Part shown: positions 18,057 through 25,844 of the stretch, piece after piece
How positions within the stretch are numbered: the stretch's first letter is position 1
Layout: every line of letters begins with the position of its first letter
DNA from: Massilia endophytica
GTDB lineage: Bacteria > Pseudomonadota > Gammaproteobacteria > Burkholderiales > Burkholderiaceae_D
Reading direction: 5' to 3'
DNA: 64,000 bases
NCBI RefSeq assembly: GCF_021165955.1
Contig: NZ_CP088952.1
Location: forward strand, 1,612,001-1,676,000
Program-made: the position numbers and the translations under genes
Notes under the pieces: generated by a model
Told to the model about the DNA's origin: nothing
The model's input: the letters and a program-made list of their open reading frames with translations, nothing else
The model's database searches: none

Positions 18057-18377
18057 ATGCCTTGGATCATTCTTTTCCTTGCCGGACTGCTCGAAGTCGC
18101 CTGGGCGGTCGGCCTCAAGTTCACCGACGGCTTCACCAAACCGCTTCCCACCGTATTGACGCTGGCCGCCATGGCCGCGAGCGTGGGCCTGCTCGGCCTG
18201 GCCCTGCGCACGCTGCCGCTGGGCACCGCCTATGCGGTGTGGACCGGCATTGGCACCGTCGGCACAGTCATTTACGGCATCCTGGTGATGAACGAACCAG
18301 CCGGCGTGCTGCGGCTGGTCTGCATTGCGATGATCGTGGCGGGTATCGCAGGCCTGAAACTACTGTCGCCGCACTAA
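18057..18377 (+). CDS. sugE: SMR-family exporter SugE/Gdx
   Basis: A 106-residue four-helix small multidrug resistance protein. The essential membrane Glu is in LLEVAWAVGLKF (Glu13), and the sequence through LGTAYAVWTGIGTVGTVIYGI is typical of the SugE/Gdx branch, whose members export guanidinium rather than being general drug pumps. The 49-base upstream gap is too short for a guanidine riboswitch. It is convergent with the M14 hydrolase gene, one base apart. Confidence 0.92.
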   Translation: MPWIILFLAGLLEVAWAVGLKFTDGFTKPLPTVLTLAAMAASVGLLGLALRTLPLGTAYAVWTGIGTVGTVIYGILVMNEPAGVLRLVCIAMIVAGIAGLKLLSPH

Positions 18378-18378
18378 G

Positions 18379-19338
18379 TCAGAACGCGGCGTTCACCCGC
18401 GCCAGGTAATACCACTCGTTGTTGGCCTTCGCGCCCGTGTCCGGGAAGAGGATGATGGCGTCGAACGGCGCCGTTACCGGCGTGCCGTCCGCGCGGCGGC
18501 CGATCTCTTCGCCTTCCTTCACGCGGTCGAAGCTCGCCCAGCTGCGGCTGAAATGATCGTCGTCGTGCAGCTTGTCGTGCACCTCCACCATGCTCAGCGC
18601 CTCCATCTCCTCGCGCGGCACCGGCTGCGGTTTCGGCGCATCGATCAGGCCCAGATGCGCCAGCGTATTCATGATGGCGCGGTACGCCACTTCCGGCGCC
18701 TGCGGGTCGGCGTGCTGGCCGCACTCCAGCGTCAGCGCATAGCCGCCCGTGGTGCGCATGTATTCCGTGGTGCCCACGCCGTAGCGCAGCACCGTCTGCA
18801 GTTCGGCGCTGCCGCGCATGCGGCGCTGCACGCCGTCGCCATAGGTGCGCAGCCAGCCATCCACGAAACGCTTCACGCCCAGGATGCGCGCCAGCGCGCG
18901 TTCCTCTTCCTCGTGCTTGAAGGGCTCCAGCGGACCGTCGTTATTGCGCGGGCCCACCATCACGAAGGGCTGGCTCTGTGCATTGAAGGAGTGCAGGTCC
19001 AGCAGCACATCGTGTGCGGCGAGAAGAGGGCACAGCCAGTTGGCGATGCGGTCCTCGAAGTCCTGCGGATGCTCGTTCGGGAAGAGATTGCGGTTCAGGT
19101 TACGCTCGCCCGCGCGCTCGCCCTTGGCGTAGGCCAGGGGATTCGCCACCGGCACAAAGGTCACGCTGCCGTTCAGGATGCGCAGCTCGCCCTTGTCCAG
19201 CATCTCCATCACGCGCGTAATGCCCTTGGTGCCCGCCGTTTCGTTGCCGTGCACCGCACCCATGACGATCAGGCGCGGCCCTTTGCCCTGGCCGGTGTAA
19301 TTGACGGATTTGAAATGGAGTTCGCTTGCGGCGGTCAT
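18379..19338 (-). CDS. Succinylglutamate desuccinylase/aspartoacylase-family hydrolase
   Basis: A 319-residue zinc hydrolase of the M14/AstE-AspA family. The zinc motif HGNETAG is near residue 29, the third His ligand is in LLDLHSF, and NRNLFPN and TLECGQH mark the substrate pocket. Such enzymes cleave N-acyl groups from amino acids. The start at 19338 is preferred because the longer frame has no leader. Its own substrate and pathway are not evident from neighbours. Confidence 0.86.
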   Translation of the reverse strand: MTAASELHFKSVNYTGQGKGPRLIVMGAVHGNETAGTKGITRVMEMLDKGELRILNGSVTFVPVANPLAYAKGERAGERNLNRNLFPNEHPQDFEDRIANWLCPLLAAHDVLLDLHSFNAQSQPFVMVGPRNNDGPLEPFKHEEEERALARILGVKRFVDGWLRTYGDGVQRRMRGSAELQTVLRYGVGTTEYMRTTGGYALTLECGQHADPQAPEVAYRAIMNTLAHLGLIDAPKPQPVPREEMEALSMVEVHDKLHDDDHFSRSWASFDRVKEGEEIGRRADGTPVTAPFDAIILFPDTGAKANNEWYYLARVNAAF

Positions 19339-19408
19339 GCTGGTCCTCGGTGGAAAACGGTGCCAGTATTCTAGCGGCATTCCGCATGACCACAGGTAAA
19401 ATGCGGGA

Positions 19409-20656
19409 ATGAAGTCACAACGCATCCACGGCCTCGATACCCTTCGCGCGCTCGCCATCATGCTGGTGTTCGCCAACCACTACATGGGCTTCGTGACCAA
19501 CGAGCCCACCTTCGGCGTCTTCAGCGAACTGGGTTGGATGGGCGTGGACCTGTTCTTCGCGCTCTCCGGCTACCTGATCGGCAACCAGATCTTCGCGGGC
19601 CTGCGCGAGGGCGGCTTCTCGCTCAGGAACTTCTATGCGCGCCGCCTGCTGCGCACACTGCCCAATTACTATGTCGTGCTCGCGCTTTACGCCTTCTGGC
19701 CGCTCTTCGCGGGCACCGCCCCGCATGCGCCCTGGTGGAAGTACTGGACCTTCACGCTCAATTTCGAACTGATTCCGGGCACGCGCTTCTCGCATGCATG
19801 GTCGCTGTGCGTGGAGGAGCAGTTCTACCTGCTGCTGCCCGCCGTCGTGCTGCTGGTGGCGCTGATGCGTGCGCCGCTGCGCCTTGGCTGGTGCATTATC
19901 GCCGCGAGCCTGGCGGCAGGCATGGTCCTGCGCGCGCTGGCATGGCAGGATTTGCAGCCTCCAGCCGATGGCAATGCGCGCGCCTACACGGATATCTACT
20001 ACGCCACCTGGGCGCGTTTCGATGAACTGATCGTGGGCGTCACGCTGGCGCTGCTCAAGAACCATCACGCCGTGGCATGGAAACGCCTCACCTCGATGGG
20101 CAATACCATGTTTGCGGGCGGCCTTGCCGTCACGGCCTCGGCTTGCTGGTACTTCCTGGACGGCCATTTCGGCTTCGGCCAGACCGTGTTCGGCTATCCC
20201 TTGCTGGGCCTTGGTTTCGGCATGCTGCTGCTGGCGGCGCTCAGTCCCGGCTCGCTGCTGGCGCGCATCCGCGTCCCGGGCGCTGCCAGCATCGCGCTGT
20301 GGTCATATGCCATCTATCTCACGCACAAGCAGCTGTGCATCATCCTCGCGCGGCACTTCGAACGCCACTTCGGGTGGGCTGCGGACGGCCCCCTCGTTAT
20401 CGGCCTGCTGATCGCTGCCTCGGTACTCGCGGGCTTTTTGTTGTACATTCTCGTCGAAACGCCGTTCATGAGACTGCGTGAGCGTTTTGTACCGACAAAC
20501 AGCGCAAGGAGAATGTATGAGGAAGTGGATGGCCGCAGCAGCGGCAGCGATGATCGCGTCGCCGCTGGCGCAGGCGCAGCAGGAGGGCCCGTACGCGAGG
20601 ATGGTGGTGATCAGCCCCAAGCCGGGCCAGAACGCCGAGTTCGAGAAGGGGTATGA
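19409..20656 (+). CDS. OafA/YrhL-type membrane acyltransferase with unusual C-terminal extension
   Basis: A 415-residue acyltransferase-3 family protein: N-terminal HGLDTLRALAIMLVFANH with the catalytic His, then about ten membrane helices ending at about residue 350, and the usual ETPFMRLRERF close. The family O-acetylates surface glycans or lipids. The frame continues ~45 residues beyond the normal family end and overlaps the next gene by 140 bases in a different frame; the extra tail is low-complexity and probably not conserved. A TAAAAT element at 19397-19402 lies just before the ATG, with no clear ribosome site. Confidence 0.88.
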   Translation: MKSQRIHGLDTLRALAIMLVFANHYMGFVTNEPTFGVFSELGWMGVDLFFALSGYLIGNQIFAGLREGGFSLRNFYARRLLRTLPNYYVVLALYAFWPLFAGTAPHAPWWKYWTFTLNFELIPGTRFSHAWSLCVEEQFYLLLPAVVLLVALMRAPLRLGWCIIAASLAAGMVLRALAWQDLQPPADGNARAYTDIYYATWARFDELIVGVTLALLKNHHAVAWKRLTSMGNTMFAGGLAVTASACWYFLDGHFGFGQTVFGYPLLGLGFGMLLLAALSPGSLLARIRVPGAASIALWSYAIYLTHKQLCIILARHFERHFGWAADGPLVIGLLIAASVLAGFLLYILVETPFMRLRERFVPTNSARRMYEEVDGRSSGSDDRVAAGAGAAGGPVREDGGDQPQAGPERRVREGV

Positions 20657-21200
20657 GCGCCACCTGGAGTGGCATCGCAAGGCCCAGGACACCTGGACCT
20701 GGTACGGCTGGTCCTTCGTGCTGGGCAGCCGCCTCGGTCAGTTCATGGACGGCACTTTCGGCCACGCCATGGCGAACTTCGACGCCGCCGTCCAGCCAGC
20801 CGCCGACAGCGCGGACAATGCCCTCAACGTCACGCCGCATGCGGACTTTCTGAGCCACGGCATCTACAAGCGCCTGGACAGCGTCAGCGCTGGCGCCCCT
20901 TTGCCTGACACCTCGCCCTTCCTGGCAATGAGCACCTACGAGATCGAGCCTGGCCAGCAAGTGGCCTTCGAGGAAGCACTGGGCGAGCAGTGGCGCAAGG
21001 CCGGCGCAGGAAAGCGTTATACCTGGTACCGGCTGCAGATCGGCGGCCAGGCGCCGCAATATGTGCTGATGCGCGCTGCCGCGAGCTTTGGTGCAGCGGC
21101 CGAGCTGCCCGAGGTGGCGCCGCCCGCGCGCATGGTGCGCAATGTGCGCACCGAGCTTCTGCGCTACCGCGAGAACCTGAGCTACCGCCCCCGCAACTGA
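20517..21200 (+). CDS. Secreted protein of unknown function
   Basis: 227 residues. MRKWMAAAAAAMIASPLAQA is a signal peptide, and AAGGAGAATGT is a good ribosome site before the ATG. The mature part has two similar halves around YARMVVISPKPGQNAEFEKGYERHLEWHRK and FLAMSTYEIEPGQQVAFEEAL, each with a long Trp/Tyr-rich segment (DTWTWYGWSFV; YTWYRLQIGG). They look like paired ferredoxin-like (antibiotic-monooxygenase-like) folds, but I cannot name a family. It overlaps the end of the acyltransferase gene by 140 bases and the convergent NUDIX gene by 19 bases. Confidence 0.75.
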   Translation: MRKWMAAAAAAMIASPLAQAQQEGPYARMVVISPKPGQNAEFEKGYERHLEWHRKAQDTWTWYGWSFVLGSRLGQFMDGTFGHAMANFDAAVQPAADSADNALNVTPHADFLSHGIYKRLDSVSAGAPLPDTSPFLAMSTYEIEPGQQVAFEEALGEQWRKAGAGKRYTWYRLQIGGQAPQYVLMRAAASFGAAAELPEVAPPARMVRNVRTELLRYRENLSYRPRN

Positions 21201-21703
21201 CGCAGGTAGTTCAGCGTCCAGGTCTCGCGGATGATGGACATGCCCATGCCCGCATCCCGCCGCGCAATAACAGCCTCGTTATGCGCGGCGGCGGCGTCCA
21301 GGTCCACCCATTCGGGCGCCATGCCGTTGCTGATTTCGTAGTGCTCCATCTGCGCCGCGCCCAGGACGCGGCTTGCCTCGCAGCGGTAGATATGGGAGCG
21401 CATGAAGAGATGGTCATAGCCCGGCTCGGGGCTCGGGCGGTATTCGTCGATATAGCCGATGGCATCCGCCACGCGCACGTCCTGCGCGCCAGTTTCCTCG
21501 GCCAGTTCGCGGCGCAGGCCGTCGAGCATCTCCTCGCCGTCGTCCAGGCCCCCGCCCGGCAAGCTGTAGTCGTCGTAGCGGCGGGTGTAGAGCAGCAGGA
21601 TATCGTCGCCGTGCATGATCACCGCGCGGACGGCGTCGCGCCGCAAGCCGCGCCCCTCGGTGCTGTGGACCGTCGGGTGTACCAGTTTCAGGAGCATTTC
21701 CAT
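21182..21703 (-). CDS. NUDIX hydrolase
   Basis: 173 residues with an intact Nudix box, GGGLDDGEEMLDGLRRELAEETGA (GX5EX7REUXEEXGU), at about 50-72, so it should bind Mg and cleave a nucleoside-diphosphate-linked substrate. The substrate is not predictable. Its start overlaps the upstream unknown gene by one base, so both are probably on one message. Confidence 0.9.
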   Translation of the reverse strand: MEMLLKLVHPTVHSTEGRGLRRDAVRAVIMHGDDILLLYTRRYDDYSLPGGGLDDGEEMLDGLRRELAEETGAQDVRVADAIGYIDEYRPSPEPGYDHLFMRSHIYRCEASRVLGAAQMEHYEISNGMAPEWVDLDAAAAHNEAVIARRDAGMGMSIIRETWTLNYLRQLRGR

Positions 21704-22167
21704 TACTGGCGCATTTCGATGACGTCAAAGGGGGACTGTACGCTGCCGAGGAAGTCCAGCACGGCCTCGATGCGAACGCCCGGTTCCTCATTGGCCGTCG
21801 CCTCGATGGCGGCGCGCATGCCCGGCATGGCCTCCACGATGTCGCGGCTGCGGTAGGCATTGATCAGCAGCGCGGCCAGCAGCGCGGCCTCGCGCTGGTG
21901 GCGGTGGCGCAGGCGCTGCTCGATCACGCCGAAGAGGGCGCGCTGCATGCGGGGCGTGGGATTGGTGATATGGGCGAACACCAGCGGCGTGTTGGCGATG
22001 GCGTCGCACAGGCGGCGCTCGATCTCGTCCGGCTTCACGTCGGATGCAATGTCGAAGTAAGCGGCGTTCCAGCGCGTGCGCGCGTGGGGATGGCCGGGCG
22101 GGAAGGAATCGGCGGTATCGAAACCCAGCGCGCGGCTCGCGCGCCGGAGCAGGGCAATAAGAGTCAT
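21703..22167 (-). CDS. Conserved-looking protein of unknown function
   Basis: A 154-residue soluble, mostly helical protein without signal peptide; residues such as RTRWNAAYFDIASDVKPDEIERRL and HITNPTPRMQRALFGVIEQRL look constrained. I do not recognise the family. It is translationally coupled to the NUDIX gene. A TACAAT hexamer lies six bases upstream of the ATG and no ribosome site is seen, so a near-leaderless transcript is possible. Confidence 0.65.
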   Translation of the reverse strand: MTLIALLRRASRALGFDTADSFPPGHPHARTRWNAAYFDIASDVKPDEIERRLCDAIANTPLVFAHITNPTPRMQRALFGVIEQRLRHRHQREAALLAALLINAYRSRDIVEAMPGMRAAIEATANEEPGVRIEAVLDFLGSVQSPFDVIEMRQ

Positions 22168-22220
22168 ACCCGCATTGTAACGCGGGCGGAGGACAGGCGC
22201 GGGCGCCTGTCCTCTTCCCC

Positions 22221-23117
22221 TTAGCTGGCTTGCGCCTCTTCGCCCAGCAGGCCCGCGCGGAAGTCGTTCACCGCCTGGTAAATCTCCTCCTGCGTGTTCA
22301 TCACGAACGGGCCGTACTGCGCAATCGGCTCATTCAGCGGATGGCCCGCGATCAGGATAAAGCGGCTGGATTCCGCCGCCTCCACCTGCACGCCGTCCGC
22401 CTCGGCGCTGTTGGCCAGAATCGCCATACTGCGTGCCGGAACCGCCTTGCCGCCCATGCTTACCTCGCCGCGGTAGGTGTAGAGGAAAGCATTGTGCCCG
22501 GCAGGCAGGCGCTGGCTGAAGCGGGCCCCTGCGGGCAGTTCCACGTCCAGGTACACGGGCTCCGTCACTTCGCGCTGCACCGCGCCTTCCACGCCGTGGC
22601 TTTCTCCTGCAATCACGCGAACCGTGGCGCCTTCAGGCGTCTGGAAGACCGGGATCTCGTTCGACTTGAAATCCTTGTACCAGGGCTTGCGCATCTTGTC
22701 CTTCGCCGGGAGGTTAAGCCAGAGCTGGAAGCCTTCCATCAGGCCCGCTTCCTGTTCCGGCATCTCCGAGTGGATCACGCCGCGGCCCGCCGTCATCCAC
22801 TGCACGCCGCCGTTCTCCAGCAGGCCTTCGTTGCCTGCGCTGTCGCGGTGGCGCATGCGGCCCGTCAGCATATAGGTCACGGTCTCGAAGCCCCGGTGCG
22901 GATGGTCGGGGAAGCCAGCGATGTAGTCGTTGGCTTCGTCCGAGCCGAAGTTATCCAGCATCAGGAAAGGATCGAGGCGGCGCTGCAGCGGCTGGGTCAG
23001 CACTCGGTTGATCTTCACGCCCGCCCCATCCATCACGGACTGGCCGTGGATGATGCGTTCGACACTGCGCGGCGAGGCAAGCTGGCCGCTCGCTGCGACG
23101 GTTTGAATGGTTGCCAT
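22221..23117 (-). CDS. Pirin-family protein
   Basis: A 298-residue bicupin. The N-terminal cupin has the metal-ligand signature HPHRGFETVTYM and the following MTAGRGVIHSEM, as in pirins and YhhW-type quercetin dioxygenases. The C-terminal cupin is conventional. Cytosolic. A second, distinct pirin gene is at 61385. It lies next to azoR on the same strand with a 30-base gap, so the two may be coexpressed in an electrophile or quinone response; this is inference. Confidence 0.91.
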   Translation of the reverse strand: MATIQTVAASGQLASPRSVERIIHGQSVMDGAGVKINRVLTQPLQRRLDPFLMLDNFGSDEANDYIAGFPDHPHRGFETVTYMLTGRMRHRDSAGNEGLLENGGVQWMTAGRGVIHSEMPEQEAGLMEGFQLWLNLPAKDKMRKPWYKDFKSNEIPVFQTPEGATVRVIAGESHGVEGAVQREVTEPVYLDVELPAGARFSQRLPAGHNAFLYTYRGEVSMGGKAVPARSMAILANSAEADGVQVEAAESSRFILIAGHPLNEPIAQYGPFVMNTQEEIYQAVNDFRAGLLGEEAQAS

Positions 23118-23147
23118 GCTCGTTCTCCTTTTCCAGCTGGCCTGAAT

Positions 23148-23747
23148 TCAGACCAGCACTGCGTTGATTTGTTCGTCGGCTTCGGCGCGTGCTTTCGCCA
23201 CTGCGTCCGGGCCCATGCCATGGCCTTCCGAGAACACGAACTGTACATCACTCAGTCCCACGAAGTTCAGGAAGGTTTTCAGGTGCGGCAGCTGGGTGTC
23301 GCTCGGCGCATCCTTGTGCAGGCCGCCCCGGGTCACCGCCACGTAGACCTTTTTCCCGGTTAGCAGGCCCACGGGGCCGGTGGAGCCGTACTTGAAGGTG
23401 ACGCCGGCGCGGGCAATCGCGTCGAACCAGCTTTTCAGCTGCACGGTGATGCCAAAGTTGTACATCGGGGCGCCGATCACGATCACGTCCGCCGCCTGCA
23501 CCTGGGCGATCAGTGCATCGTCCAGCGCCACGCGGGCCGCCTGTTCCGGGGTGCGCTGGGCGGCCGGGGTGAACAGGGCTTGCAGGGCGGTTTCGTCCAG
23601 CACGGGGTGCGGTTCGGCAGCCAGGTCGCGGCGCACCAGCTTCACATCGCTCAGGCCGGCGCTGACTTTGGCCACGATGGCGTCGGCCAGGCGGGTGGAT
23701 TCGGAACCGGTGCTGCGGGCGCTGGAGTTGATCTGCAGAATGTTCAT
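23148..23747 (-). CDS. azoR: FMN-dependent NADH-azoreductase
   Basis: A 199-residue flavodoxin-fold quinone/azo reductase: N-terminal MNILQINSSARSTGSESTRLAD and the FMN-binding PMYNFGITVQLKSWFDAIARAGVTF are diagnostic. It uses NADH to reduce azo dyes and quinones. The start at 23747 follows CAGGAGCAAAACC. It is divergent from a LysR-type regulator gene, with a strong palindrome between them, a standard arrangement for LysR control of azoR. Confidence 0.94.
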   Translation of the reverse strand: MNILQINSSARSTGSESTRLADAIVAKVSAGLSDVKLVRRDLAAEPHPVLDETALQALFTPAAQRTPEQAARVALDDALIAQVQAADVIVIGAPMYNFGITVQLKSWFDAIARAGVTFKYGSTGPVGLLTGKKVYVAVTRGGLHKDAPSDTQLPHLKTFLNFVGLSDVQFVFSEGHGMGPDAVAKARAEADEQINAVLV

Positions 23748-23826
23748 GGTTTTGCTCCTGTATTGGGTTAAGTGTTGCGATGGGTTCACTTTACTCGTTC
23801 CAAAATAGGAGAAAAAGCCGGTAAAA

Positions 23827-23843
23827 TGGATTAGATTAATCCA
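23827..23843. promoter_or_regulatory. Perfect palindrome between azoR and its LysR regulator
   Basis: TGGATTA-GAT-TAATCCA: two perfect 7-bp arms with a 3-bp spacer, 17 bases before the LysR start and 80 bases from the azoR start. The core contains ATTA-N3-TAAT, the style of a LysR binding site. It is a good candidate for autoregulation and control of azoR. Confidence 0.65.
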
Positions 23844-23859
23844 CTGGTGGAACAATAAT

Positions 23860-24786
23860 ATGGATATCGATCCTTCGGACCTGCTGCTGTTCGCCCGTAT
23901 TGTCGAGTGCGGCAGCTTCAGCCAGGCGGCGGACAAGGTGCAGCTGCCCAAATCGACGGTCTCGCGCCGCCTCTCCCTGCTGGAATCGCAACTGGGCGAA
24001 CGCCTGCTGCAGCGGACCACGCGCAAGCTGGTGCTCACGGAGCTGGGCGCCAGCCTGCTGGCCCATGCGCGCAAGGTGGCGGAGGAAACGGAAGCGGCCG
24101 AGGCGCTGGCCCAGCACCGCCAGCAGGCGCCGAACGGCCTGCTGCGCGTGTCCATGCCGGCCGATTTCGCCAACCTGGAGCTGGCGGGCATGCTGCCGGA
24201 CTTCATGGCGAAACACCCGGCGGTGACCCTTGAGCTCGACCTTTCCCCGCGCCGGGTGGACCTGCTGGCCGAAGGATTCGACCTCGCCATCCGTATGGGC
24301 ACCTCCCTGCCGGACGATGCCTCCCTGGCCGCGCGCGCGGTCGCCTTCAGCCACTGGGCGCTCTTTGCGTCGCCCAGCTATATCGCGCGGCGCGGCCTGC
24401 CCGAGCATCCGGACGACCTGTTCCGCCACGATTTGCTCAGCCTGAGCCGCTCCCACGACGGCCTCACCAGCTGGAGGCTGGAACGGGGCAAGCAGGCATG
24501 GGAGCGGGATGTGCCGGTGCGGTTGACGGGCAACTCACCCGAGCTGCTGGCCCGCATGGCGCAGACCGGCATCGGCATCGCCAGCTGCACGGACCGCTTT
24601 TCGGGACCGCTGGTGAAAGTGGGCGCGCTGGTGCGCGTGCTGCCGGAATGGAGTTTCCCGGCCGTGACAGGCTGGGCGGTCTTCCCCGGCAGGCGCCTCA
24701 TGCCCGCGAAAACGCGGGTCTTCCTCGACATGCTGGAAGCAAACTACGAGCGCAGCCGCAAGCGCGCTCAGGGCCTGGGCGGCTGA
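23860..24786 (+). CDS. LysR-family transcriptional regulator
   Basis: 308 residues. The N-terminal winged helix-turn-helix includes CGSFSQAADKVQLPKSTVSRRLSLLE; the C-terminal periplasmic-binding-protein-like effector domain spans about 90-295. It belongs to the large group close to DNA-binding regulators of quinone or aldehyde reductases. Divergent from azoR with a palindromic operator between them, so azoR is the probable target. Confidence 0.92.
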   Translation: MDIDPSDLLLFARIVECGSFSQAADKVQLPKSTVSRRLSLLESQLGERLLQRTTRKLVLTELGASLLAHARKVAEETEAAEALAQHRQQAPNGLLRVSMPADFANLELAGMLPDFMAKHPAVTLELDLSPRRVDLLAEGFDLAIRMGTSLPDDASLAARAVAFSHWALFASPSYIARRGLPEHPDDLFRHDLLSLSRSHDGLTSWRLERGKQAWERDVPVRLTGNSPELLARMAQTGIGIASCTDRFSGPLVKVGALVRVLPEWSFPAVTGWAVFPGRRLMPAKTRVFLDMLEANYERSRKRAQGLGG

Positions 24787-24860
24787 GCGAGCGCAGTGGG
24801 CTGGATAACGATGACGATTGGCGCCTGGCTTGCCTGCGCAGCTTCAGGTGCCGATGCCGC

Positions 24861-25712
24861 TCAAGCAGGCTTGAGGTCCGCCATCATCTCGCCCAGGCGC
24901 ACGGGACCGGCGGGCTGCCAGGCGGGGTTGAACTGCAGCGTGTCCTTGGGGAAGAGCATCACGACGGTGGAGCCGAGCAGGAAGCGGCCCAGCTCCTCGC
25001 CTTTTTTCAGCACGATATTCTTGTCCGCATAGGTCCACTCGGCGATCTGCGGCTGGCGCGGCGGGTTGACCACGCCATGCCATACGGTCGCCATGCTGCC
25101 CACAATCGTCGCGCCCACCAGCGTCATCACGAAGGGACCGAAGGCCGTGTCGAACACGCACACCACGCGCTCGTTGCGCGCGAACAGGCCGGGAATGCCG
25201 CGCGCTGTCGTCGGGTTCACGGAAAACAGGTCGCCCGGAATATAGATCATGCGGGTCAGCTTGCCGTCGCAGGGCATGTGGATGCGGTGATAGTCGCGCG
25301 GGCTGAGATACAGGTTGGCGAAGCTGCCGTGCTGGAACTGGTCCGCCAGCGTGCGATCGCCGCCCACCAGCGCGGTGGTGCTGAACTTGTGGCCCTTGGC
25401 CTGGAAGATCTGGTCGTCGTCGATGGCGCCGAACTGGCTGATGCGGCCGTCCACCGGGCACACCAGGTCGGCATCGGCCAGCGGACGGGCGCCCGGCTTC
25501 AGGGCGCGCGTGAAGAATTCGTTGAAGCTGTGGTAGCTCGCAATGTCCGGATTCTCCGCCTCGTCCATGTTCACGTCGTACTTGCCCACGAACCAGCGGA
25601 TCAGGCGGGTCGTCATGGCGCCGCCTTTCGCTCCGGCCACGCGGCCCGCGAAATTGGTCAGCGCACCCTTGGGGAGCAGGTACTGCGGCAGTACGGCAAG
25701 GCGGTCGGACAT
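24861..25712 (-). CDS. psd: Phosphatidylserine decarboxylase proenzyme
   Basis: A 283-residue PSD of the proteobacterial type, making phosphatidylethanolamine at the inner membrane. The self-cleavage motif LGST (in FLLGSTVVML, near residue 250) gives the pyruvoyl cofactor; HSFNEFFTR, CPVDGRISQ and YHRIHMPCDG are family blocks. The start at 25712 is preferred because the upstream frame runs into the AT-rich palindrome region. Divergent from a TonB receptor gene. Confidence 0.95.
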   Translation of the reverse strand: MSDRLAVLPQYLLPKGALTNFAGRVAGAKGGAMTTRLIRWFVGKYDVNMDEAENPDIASYHSFNEFFTRALKPGARPLADADLVCPVDGRISQFGAIDDDQIFQAKGHKFSTTALVGGDRTLADQFQHGSFANLYLSPRDYHRIHMPCDGKLTRMIYIPGDLFSVNPTTARGIPGLFARNERVVCVFDTAFGPFVMTLVGATIVGSMATVWHGVVNPPRQPQIAEWTYADKNIVLKKGEELGRFLLGSTVVMLFPKDTLQFNPAWQPAGPVRLGEMMADLKPA

Positions 25713-25758
25713 TGTTTTCCTCTCTATGGACGAATCGGCATTATAGGGCGTCCCCACG

Positions 25759-25778
25759 TCTAGAAAAAAATTTCTAGA
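25759..25778. promoter_or_regulatory. Perfect 20-bp palindrome between psd and TonB-receptor genes
   Basis: TCTAGAAA and TTTCTAGA arms, each 8 bp and perfectly complementary, flank AAAA. The right arm extends into TTTCTAGAAA, itself a palindrome, so two overlapping dimer sites are possible. It lies in the AT-rich divergent promoter region, with TGATAATTT, a possible extended -10 for the receptor gene, just downstream. The regulator is unknown. Confidence 0.6.
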
Positions 25779-25844
25779 AAACTGATAATTTTTCCTGGAA
25801 TTAAGGGACAATGCCTGTCCTTGACCAACTCGAAGAAGTTCGCC

